Shown piece after piece: positions 15,188-22,386 of a stretch of 39,042 nt of DNA (position 1 is the first letter of the stretch; the number at the start of each line of letters is the position of its first letter). The stretch is taken from positions 1-39,042 of the forward strand of contig JBBKWJ010000078.1 in assembly GCA_037968895.1 (NCBI GenBank). The letters run 5' to 3'. The stretch comes from JBBKWJ01 sp037968895. GTDB lineage: Bacteria > Actinomycetota > Acidimicrobiia > Acidimicrobiales > SZUA-35. The translations under genes and the position numbers were made by a program. The notes below the pieces were generated by a model that worked only from the letters and a program-made list of their open reading frames with translations, ran no database searches and was not told the origin of the DNA.

Positions 15188-16807
15188 ATGGCACTCACCA
15201 CCATCGCCACGAAGACGGTCAAGGACCGGACCCGCCTTTCAATTCTCGTCGGGCTAGGCATGGCCGCGTTCTCGCTCATCTTTTTCGCGGTTGGATCGAG
15301 TCTTGAGAGCGAGATGAATGACATGCTCCAAGGCCTTCCAGAGGCGTTCACTGGTCTGCTCGGTGGTACCGAAAGCAACTACGCGATCGCCGAACTCTTT
15401 GGGCTCGTCGCCCCGATTGCCCTCCTCGTTGTCGCTATCGCTGGTGGGGTCGACGCGTATGCACGCGAAGAACGCAACCACACGGCCGACCTCCTTCTGA
15501 CTCAGCCAGTAACTCGGCGCCAAGTCGTGCGCTCGAAGGCAGCCGTCCTTGCGGTCAATGTCGGTATCACCACTGGCTTTGTCCTCGCCGCAGCAGCGCT
15601 CTGGGCAGGGGTCATACCCCTCAACGGGTTTGCGCCAAGTGACGCAGTTGGAATCTCGATTCACCTCTACTTCCTTGGCCTCGCGTTCGGCATGTTCGCT
15701 CTCGCGGTCGGTAATTCCACCGGCTCACCAGGGGCGGGCATGGCAGCAGCGGGCGGCCTCGCAGTGTTCTCAAATCTCGCGGCGGGGCTCCTGCCCCTAG
15801 TCAAGGGATTCGAATCCGGCGCCAAACTCTCGCCTTGGTACTACTACAACGGCTCAAACCCGATTGTGAACGGACTCGATCTCGGTCATGTCGCGGTGCT
15901 CGCAGCAATCGCCGCCGTCTCGTTCGGCGCCGCTCTTGTCGTGGTCGAGCATCGAGACATAGCCTCGCAGCGTTCTGCACCTCGGCTCAAGATTCCGGCG
16001 GTCGGAATGATCACGAGACCGAAGGTCGGCACAGTGTTCTCGAAGGCGCTGTCAGAACGGCTCACGCTCATCACCATCGTCGGCGGCGTCGTTGCCGCAC
16101 TCGCCGTCGCGGTCAGCGCCATGTATCGAGGTATGAAAGACACGCTGGTTGACTTCACCGCGGCATTCCCCGAGAGCGTCCTGAAGCTGTTTGGAGTCAC
16201 CGAGTTCAGCAGCCCTGAAGGCTGGATCCAGGTTGAGATGTTGTCGCTGATGGTCCCCATAGCGTTCCTGACGGTCGGCATTGTGATGGGCACGAAGGCC
16301 ATCGCCGGAAACGACGCCGAGCGGACGTTGAATCTGGTCGTCGCGAGCCCAATCAGGCGCAGACGCATCATCACCGATCACGCCTTGGCCATTGCCTGCG
16401 CCATCACCGCTCTCGCCGGAATTACGTGGCTGGGACTCATCACGGGATCGTTGGTTGGCGGCCTCGATCTCGACGCGGCTCGTGTCGCCGCCTCCGTCGC
16501 CCATATTGCGATGCTCGGATTGTTCTTTGGTTGTCTCGCACTCGCTATCGGCTCCCATACTTCATCAGGCACCACCATCAAGATCACGATCATCGTTGCG
16601 GTCGTCTCATACTTTGGCGATTGGCTTCTTACCCTCCGACCTCGTCTCGAGCCATTCGCCGTGCTCTCTCCTTGGCACTACGTCACTGCGGCTGAACCGC
16701 TCACGCACGGTGCAAACTTCTGGCATCTCGGCATCCTTCTCATCGCTTCGGCAATCGCCGTCGCGGCCGCTGTGTTCCTGTTCGAGCGGCGAGAACTCAA
16801 CGGTTAG
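15188..16807 (+). CDS. ABC-2-type transporter permease, fused double unit
   Basis: This 539-residue integral membrane protein consists of two similar halves (about 1-270 and 285-539), each starting with a conserved amphipathic/TM segment and containing the pattern 'Y-A/D-A-E-R ... T-A/L-N-L ... PV/SPI-R-R' (AYAREERNHTADLLLTQPVT in the first, DAERTLNLVVASPIRRR in the second). Each half ends with SPWYYYNGSNPI or SPWHYVTAAEPL. Total helices are about 12. It is therefore an internally duplicated ABC-2 permease pairing with the ATPase 3 bases upstream, probably an exporter of a lipid, antibiotic or polymer. Nothing identifies the cargo. Confidence 0.9.
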   Translation: MALTTIATKTVKDRTRLSILVGLGMAAFSLIFFAVGSSLESEMNDMLQGLPEAFTGLLGGTESNYAIAELFGLVAPIALLVVAIAGGVDAYAREERNHTADLLLTQPVTRRQVVRSKAAVLAVNVGITTGFVLAAAALWAGVIPLNGFAPSDAVGISIHLYFLGLAFGMFALAVGNSTGSPGAGMAAAGGLAVFSNLAAGLLPLVKGFESGAKLSPWYYYNGSNPIVNGLDLGHVAVLAAIAAVSFGAALVVVEHRDIASQRSAPRLKIPAVGMITRPKVGTVFSKALSERLTLITIVGGVVAALAVAVSAMYRGMKDTLVDFTAAFPESVLKLFGVTEFSSPEGWIQVEMLSLMVPIAFLTVGIVMGTKAIAGNDAERTLNLVVASPIRRRRIITDHALAIACAITALAGITWLGLITGSLVGGLDLDAARVAASVAHIAMLGLFFGCLALAIGSHTSSGTTIKITIIVAVVSYFGDWLLTLRPRLEPFAVLSPWHYVTAAEPLTHGANFWHLGILLIASAIAVAAAVFLFERRELNG

Positions 16808-16824
16808 TGATGGAGTAGGGACCG

Positions 16825-17267
16825 GTGATGACTACCCAAACCCCCTCGACGACCGAAACCACACCTGTCACCGAGCCAGTTTCCGACCCGTCGACGAGTG
16901 CTATCGAGGCCAGCGACTACGCCACGGCCGTGTGGCCCCTCATCACAATGTCGGTTCGCGATGAAACGCCGGAAGCAGCCGTGCAGAGTTTCGCCACGGG
17001 ATTTGCAGGTTTCACCGACCCAATCATCGGTGAGTTCATGCAGGGCGACAGCCGGTCCGGAGAGTTTGAAGTCAGAGCAACAGCCGACGGTCCGCTCACG
17101 TTGTATTCGCCAGACAGCTTGGACCCGACGACTCGTGGTGGATCCTCGGATCAGTCTCGGAGAACATCAGCGTGGTTGAGCCTCCGGCATTCGAACCGGT
17201 TGTTAGCCCGGAGGATGGAAGCGTGACTGAAATTACGGCAATCAGAGTTAGCTTTGCTGCCTCTTAG
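16825..17267 (+). pseudogene. Frameshifted remnant of a secreted/lipoprotein-type actinobacterial protein
   Basis: The first frame (GTG 16825 or ATG 16828) starts directly in a Thr/Pro linker, followed by a domain with WPLITMSVRDETPEAA and LTLYSPDSLD. At about 17122-17130 the meaningful sequence moves to the -1 frame and continues as DDSWWILGSVSENISVVEPP and on to a TAG at 17265-17267. The motif SWW-LG after a charged linker is the normal continuation of such proteins. No signal peptide or lipobox is present and the C terminus is short, so both ends also look incomplete. The site CCGACGAC is not a classical slippery sequence, so a one-base deletion is the simplest reading. A sequencing error is the alternative. 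Confidence 0.7.
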
Positions 17268-17271
17268 TTCG

Positions 17272-18276
17272 TCACGGGCGAGGAACGTACGAAACAAGCG
17301 CCTTCATGTAGTTAGCCCGTTCGAAGGCAACAGGGTCTGGAACAGAAGCCTGGCTCACACTTCCCCTCGCCTGGTTCACAGACACGTAATCTCTCGACGT
17401 GAACCATTCGGCGACACCAGAGAGCACCTCGCTCAGTCGCCACGGACCATGGCGCAACAAGGCCGATGCCATCATCGTGACATCTGCGCCTGCGAGCAGC
17501 AGCTTCACCGCGTCTTCGGGCGTGTGAACGCCCGTTGTTGCTGCCAGGTATCCGTCGATCTTGCCGTTCATAATAGCAATCCAGCGGAGGGCAAGCCGAA
17601 GCTCGCTCGACGAACTCAACTCGAGCCCCGGGCTCACATCGAGTGTCGCCAGGTCAATATCAGGCTGGTAGAAACGGTTGAATATGACAATGCCGTCAGC
17701 CCCGGCGTCGACGAGGCGTCGCGCCATGTTGGCTGGTGAACTGAACTGTGGACCGATCTTCACGGCGAGCGGCACTGACACAACCGATCTGACATGCTCG
17801 ACGAGCCGTAGGTACCCGGCCTCAACGTCAGCGCCGCTGACATCAGGGTCAGCGGCAACCGCATACACATTGAGTTCGATGGCATCTGCCCCTGCACCTT
17901 CAAGCGCCTCTGCGTAAGCGGCCCAGCCACCATCTGAGGCCCCATTTAGGCTCGCCAGAACAGGGATGGAGAGCTCCGCCTTAGCTCGGGCAAGAAGGCC
18001 GAGATACTCGCCAGATCCATCGTTGTATAGATCGAGGTCGGGGAAATAGCCGCCAGCCGCCTCGCCGAAACTATGAGCACTCGACAACATGTTGTCGTCG
18101 ATTGCGAACGCGTCATGCTCGATCTGTTCCTCGAAGAGCGATGGAAGAACAACTGCTGCTGCTCCCGCCTCCTCAAGTTCAAGCAAGCTGTCGATTGACC
18201 CCGTGAGAGGCGACGACGACGCCATGATCGGGTGCTTTAGCGTCAGCCCGAGATAGTCGGTCGTGAGATCGGTCAT
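17272..18276 (-). CDS. Dihydroorotate dehydrogenase-like flavoprotein
   Basis: This is a 334-residue FMN-type TIM-barrel protein. The barrel strands are clear (TLKHPIMASSSPLTG, IPVLASLNGAS, DAIELNVYA, VPLAVKIGPQF, GADGIVIFNRF, ATTGVHTPEDA). The class 1/2 DHODH active-site loop with its Cys or Ser base (N-x-S-C/x-P-N) is replaced by NVYAVAADPD, so it is unlikely to be a true PyrD. DHODH-like proteins of this kind often sit next to PFOR genes, and here the start ATG overlaps the PFOR stop by 4 bases (ATGA) with GGAGG 7 bases upstream. It may pass electrons to or from ferredoxin. The reaction is unknown. Confidence 0.85.
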   Translation of the reverse strand: MTDLTTDYLGLTLKHPIMASSSPLTGSIDSLLELEEAGAAAVVLPSLFEEQIEHDAFAIDDNMLSSAHSFGEAAGGYFPDLDLYNDGSGEYLGLLARAKAELSIPVLASLNGASDGGWAAYAEALEGAGADAIELNVYAVAADPDVSGADVEAGYLRLVEHVRSVVSVPLAVKIGPQFSSPANMARRLVDAGADGIVIFNRFYQPDIDLATLDVSPGLELSSSSELRLALRWIAIMNGKIDGYLAATTGVHTPEDAVKLLLAGADVTMMASALLRHGPWRLSEVLSGVAEWFTSRDYVSVNQARGSVSQASVPDPVAFERANYMKALVSYVPRP

Positions 18277-21200
18277 TCGTGATCCTCCTGCACTTCGTCG
18301 GAGAGGCTGCCGAAGGTCGCAGTTCGTTCGACCTCAACCATCTGCTCGTAGAGATGCCAGCGGTCGTCGATGTCTTGCTGGGCCAGCCTCATGAGCTCAT
18401 CAGCCGAAGATGGGTTAGCTCTTGCCAGCATCGAGAACCGGGCTTCGGTCATCGCAAATTCCTTGAACGGGATCGTCGGCTTGCGGCTGTCGAGAAGAAG
18501 GCCGTGGTCGCCGGAGGCTTCGCGCCGTGGGTCGTAACGGTACAGCGGCCAGTAGCCACTATCGGCGGCCGCTTTCTGGTGTTGCATCATCTTGCTCATG
18601 TCGATGCCATGAGCGATGCAAGGACTGTACGCCAGCACCAGCGACGGTCCAGGGTGCGCAGCAGCTTCGGCGAGGGCCTTAACCGTTTGTGTCATGTTGG
18701 CCCCCATCGCAATGTGAGCCACATAGACATCGGGATACGCCATGGCAATCATGCCAATGTCTTTCTTCGGTGTGGTCTTTCCTCCTGCCGAAAACTTTGC
18801 GATCGCAGCCCGCGGGGTCGACTTAGATGTCTGGCCTCCGGTGTTCGAATACACCTCAGTATCGAGAACAAGAATATTGATGTCTCGTCCCGAGGCCATG
18901 ACATGGTCAACGCCGCCAAACCCGATGTCGTATGCCCAGCCGTCACCTCCTATGAGCCAAACAGAGCGCTTGACCAAATGCTCGGATAACGACGAGAGAC
19001 GGTCAGCCTCAGGGCTAGGGTTCGCCCGCAACCACACCGCTAGGTCAGCCGCAAGCTCACGTTGCCGGGCAATAGCTACCTCGTCGGCTTGAGCGTTTGC
19101 GAGCATCTCATCGGCGTACTCGCCGATCTTGGGGGCGAGCGATTGGAGCAAGCTCCTGGCCGCGGATTCGTGTGAGTCGAGTCCGAGCCGAAGACCAAGC
19201 CCAAACTCAGCGTTGTCCTCGAACAGCGAGTTGGCCCAGGCTGGGCCTCGGCCTTCGCTATCAACGCTCCACGGTGTCGTCGGAAGGTTGCCACCGTAAA
19301 TCGAAGAGCACCCTGTGGCGTTGGCGATCACCATGCGGTCACCGAGTTGCTGAGTTAGCAATTTCAGGTACGGCGTCTCGCCGCAGCCTGAGCAGGCACC
19401 CGAGAATTCAAACAACGGCTGGGCCAGCTGCGAACCCTTCACCGTGTTGAGCTTGATCGTGGTCCGGTCATACTCAGGTAGCTGGAGGAAGTAGTCGAAG
19501 TTGACACGTTCCGCTTCGGCGTGGGCGCCAACCGGCTCCATGTTGATGGCCTTGTGTTTGACAGATTCTTTGCTTTTGGCGGGGCAGATATCAACGCAGA
19601 CGCCACAGCCGGTGCAGTCGTCGGGGGCAAGCTGGATGATCGCTCGCTCCGGCTCGACTGACCTGCTCTTCCAGGTCTTGTGCTTGAAACTTGGCGGAGC
19701 ATCTTCCAGGCTCGACTCCGGCACGACCTTTAGACGGATTGCGGCATGTGGACACACCAGCGCACATCGGGCACAGTCGATACAGATTTCTGGGTCCCAA
19801 ATCGGCACCTTGGCCGCAATGCTCCGCTTCTCCCACTTTGCTGTAGCAGTCGGGAATGTCCCGTCGACCGTGAAGGCGGAAACCGGTAGGAGATCGCCTT
19901 GGCCTGCGATGATCTTGGCGGTCACTCGCTGCACAAAGTCTGGCGCGTTCGCTGGCACGGGCGGCGGGCGAAGCCTGTTAGTTGTCGTTGCCGGCGTCTC
20001 CAGTCGGTGAACCCCTTCGAGAGCAGCATCGACAGCGGCGAAGTTTCGCTGCAGTACGACCTGACCGCCCTTTCCGTATGACTTTTTGATCGACTCTTTT
20101 ATTGCTGCGGCAGCCTCGTCTTGCGGGAAGATGCCTGACAACGAGAAGAAGCAGGTTTGCAGCACGGTGTTGACTCGGTTGCCGAGTCCTTGCTCACGAG
20201 CCACCTTGCCCGCGTCGACGACCCATACCTTGAGGTTCTTCTCGACGATGAGCGATTGCGTTTCCGCAGGAAGCCGAGCCCACGTGGCCTCATCGCTGAA
20301 TGCAGAGTTGATAAGGACTGTGGCGTCGCGGGCCGCGATCGAAAGAATGTCCTGGCGCTCAAATGAACCAAAGTTGTGGACCGCAACAAAGTCGGCTTCG
20401 TCAATGAGATAGGCCGACCGGATCGGGTCTGGTCCGAAGCGAAGATGCGAGACCGTCCATGACCCCGACTTCTTCGAGTCGTAGACGAAGTAGCCCTGGG
20501 CGTAGAGGTCTGTCTTCTCGCCGATGATTTTGACCGAGTTCTTATTAGCTCCGACGGTGCCGTCGCCGCCGAGACCATGGAAGATTGCGCGGGTGACCGT
20601 CGCAGGCTCGTGCCAGTCGTCTGGCGAGAAAGAGATGCTCAAATCGGTGACGTCATCGATGATGCCAACCGTGAACTCGCGCCGTGGGTTCTCTGTCTCG
20701 AGCTCAGCAAAAACGCCCTTCACCATCGCTGGAGTGAACTCTTTGGATGACAGTCCGTAGCGCCCACCAGTCACTCTCGGCATTGCGCCCCGCCACTCTT
20801 GGGCAAGCGCCGCAACGACGTCAAGGTACAGCGGCTCTCCTACCGAACCTGGCTCTTTTGAGCGATCGAGCACCGCGATTTGGCGAACGCTCGCCGGCAA
20901 TGTATCGAGAAAGGCCTCAACGGCGAAGGGGCGATACAAATGCACACCAACAACACCAACCTTCGCCCCGTCAGCGACCATTGCATCGACGGCCTCGCCG
21001 ACCGTGCCCACGCCGGAACCCATCGCGACAATCACTCGTTCCGCTTCTGGGTGACCTCGATATTCAAACAGGTTGTAGCGGCGGCCCGTCATGGTTGCGA
21101 AGCGATCCATTTCCTCCTGCACGATCCCGGGAACCGCACGATGGTGGAGGTTCGCAGCTTCGGCGGCCTGAAAGAAGACGTCAGCATTCTGAGCGGTGCC

Positions 21201-21851
21201 TCGTAGCACCGGCCGGTCGGGGTCGAGCGAACGAAGGCGATGTGCAATTACCAACTCTTCGTCGATCATGGCCCGAATGGTGTCGTCGTCAATCGCCTGA
21301 ATCTTCGCAACCTCGTGGCTAGTGCGAAAGCCATCGAAGAAATGAACGAAGGGAACCCGGCTTCGGAGGGTCGCTGCATGGGACACAAGCGCCAGGTCGT
21401 GGGCCTCCTGCACCGAGCCAGACGACAGCATCGCCATCCCGGTTTGACGAGCAGCCATAACGTCGCTGTGGTCACCAAAGATGCTCAACGCATGGGTCGC
21501 TATTGCCCGGGCCGCAACATGGATAACAGCAGGGAGAAGTTCACCAGCAATCTTGTAGAAGTTCGGAATCATCAGCAGCAGACCCTGCGAGGCCGTAAAG
21601 GTTGTTGTCATCGCACCCGCCTGCAGCGAGCCATGAACCGTTCCAGCAGCACCGGCCTCACTCTGCATCTCAATGACCTCAGGAACACCGCCCCATATGT
21701 TCGTAACCCCTGCTTGGGACCACTCATCGGCGAGCTCGCCCATTGGCGATGCGGGCGTAATCGGATAGATCGCGACGACTTCACTAAGACGATGTGCGAC
21801 TCGAGCCGCAGCCTCGTTGCCGTCGACGGTGATGAATGTCGGTTCAGCCAT
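18273..21851 (-). CDS. nifJ: Pyruvate:ferredoxin (flavodoxin) oxidoreductase
   Basis: This single-chain PFOR of 1192 residues (family about 1170-1200) interconverts pyruvate plus CoA and acetyl-CoA plus CO2 using ferredoxin or flavodoxin. In order: domain I with YPITPASPMGE (29-39); domain III/gamma near 430-630; two 4Fe-4S sets, CIDCARCALVCP near 690 and CTGCGVCVDICP near 750; a further cysteine pair in GACSGCGETPY; and the thiamine diphosphate site GDGWAYDIGFGG near 965 with VYSNTGGQTSKST. ATG 21851 has AGAAGGAAG upstream and gives the family N terminus; the reading frame extends 54 bases further upstream without support. Oxygen-sensitive clusters imply low-oxygen use. Confidence 0.95.
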   Translation of the reverse strand: MAEPTFITVDGNEAAARVAHRLSEVVAIYPITPASPMGELADEWSQAGVTNIWGGVPEVIEMQSEAGAAGTVHGSLQAGAMTTTFTASQGLLLMIPNFYKIAGELLPAVIHVAARAIATHALSIFGDHSDVMAARQTGMAMLSSGSVQEAHDLALVSHAATLRSRVPFVHFFDGFRTSHEVAKIQAIDDDTIRAMIDEELVIAHRLRSLDPDRPVLRGTAQNADVFFQAAEAANLHHRAVPGIVQEEMDRFATMTGRRYNLFEYRGHPEAERVIVAMGSGVGTVGEAVDAMVADGAKVGVVGVHLYRPFAVEAFLDTLPASVRQIAVLDRSKEPGSVGEPLYLDVVAALAQEWRGAMPRVTGGRYGLSSKEFTPAMVKGVFAELETENPRREFTVGIIDDVTDLSISFSPDDWHEPATVTRAIFHGLGGDGTVGANKNSVKIIGEKTDLYAQGYFVYDSKKSGSWTVSHLRFGPDPIRSAYLIDEADFVAVHNFGSFERQDILSIAARDATVLINSAFSDEATWARLPAETQSLIVEKNLKVWVVDAGKVAREQGLGNRVNTVLQTCFFSLSGIFPQDEAAAAIKESIKKSYGKGGQVVLQRNFAAVDAALEGVHRLETPATTTNRLRPPPVPANAPDFVQRVTAKIIAGQGDLLPVSAFTVDGTFPTATAKWEKRSIAAKVPIWDPEICIDCARCALVCPHAAIRLKVVPESSLEDAPPSFKHKTWKSRSVEPERAIIQLAPDDCTGCGVCVDICPAKSKESVKHKAINMEPVGAHAEAERVNFDYFLQLPEYDRTTIKLNTVKGSQLAQPLFEFSGACSGCGETPYLKLLTQQLGDRMVIANATGCSSIYGGNLPTTPWSVDSEGRGPAWANSLFEDNAEFGLGLRLGLDSHESAARSLLQSLAPKIGEYADEMLANAQADEVAIARQRELAADLAVWLRANPSPEADRLSSLSEHLVKRSVWLIGGDGWAYDIGFGGVDHVMASGRDINILVLDTEVYSNTGGQTSKSTPRAAIAKFSAGGKTTPKKDIGMIAMAYPDVYVAHIAMGANMTQTVKALAEAAAHPGPSLVLAYSPCIAHGIDMSKMMQHQKAAADSGYWPLYRYDPRREASGDHGLLLDSRKPTIPFKEFAMTEARFSMLARANPSSADELMRLAQQDIDDRWHLYEQMVEVERTATFGSLSDEVQEDHE

Positions 21852-21942
21852 TGCTGCTTCCTTCTGACCTTGGACTCTGGAATCTGATTGAGGTCGGCGC
21901 TTCACTTATCACTGTCCGAATCTCCGATCTTGAGGATGTGTT

Positions 21943-22386
21943 ATGAGCCCGAAGAAGCAAGACGAACCAGCGATTGTCGCAATCGATATCACGAGCCGCA
22001 TGGGGGTCATCGACGAGGCAGGATGCCTTGAGCTCATGGCTTCGACCCCAGTTGGACGGCTCGGCTTCAACACCGATGCGGGGCCACTAGTGCTGCCGGT
22101 CAACTTTGCGATAACCGATGGCTCGATCGTATTTCGAACGGTTGAAGGCCAGAAACTGGCTGCGGCCGCAGAGGGCCAAGCTGTCTGCTTCGAGGTCGAC
22201 GAGTGGAACACGGCCGAGCGAACGGGCTGGAGCGTTGTAGTGACCGGGCTGGCCAGCGAGGTCACCGACTGGGCCGAACAAGAGATTCTCGAAAATCTTG
22301 GACTCGTTCCATGGTCGCGAGAACAATGGCGCCCAATGTGGGTCAAGGTCGAGCCAACGAGCATTAGTGGCCGGGTTCTGCGTTAA
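21943..22386 (+). CDS. Pyridoxamine 5'-phosphate oxidase family (split-barrel flavin) protein
   Basis: This is a 147-residue split beta-barrel protein related to NimA-type or F420/FMN-binding reductases. Recognisable parts are ELMASTPVGRLGFNTDAGPLVLPVNFAI-type strands, the flavin-phosphate segment GSIVFRTVEGQKLAAA, CFEVDEW and SVVVTGLASEV. The N-terminal 20 residues are variable. The ATG at 21943 has GAGGA 9 bases upstream. It diverges from nifJ (91-base gap) and converges on ppdK, overlapping it by 23 bases at the 3' ends. Such proteins are often part of low-oxygen or stress regulons in actinobacteria (established for DosR-type regulons). Activity is unknown. Confidence 0.85.
   Translation: MSPKKQDEPAIVAIDITSRMGVIDEAGCLELMASTPVGRLGFNTDAGPLVLPVNFAITDGSIVFRTVEGQKLAAAAEGQAVCFEVDEWNTAERTGWSVVVTGLASEVTDWAEQEILENLGLVPWSREQWRPMWVKVEPTSISGRVLR

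Noticed and set aside
17272..18276. Annotation as pyrD (true dihydroorotate dehydrogenase)
   Set aside because: The active-site loop with the Cys/Ser base is missing and the neighbour is PFOR, not pyrimidine genes.
21852..21905. Upstream start of nifJ at 21905
   Set aside because: ATG 21851 has a strong ribosome site and begins with the normal PFOR N terminus. The extra 18 residues are basic and unsupported.
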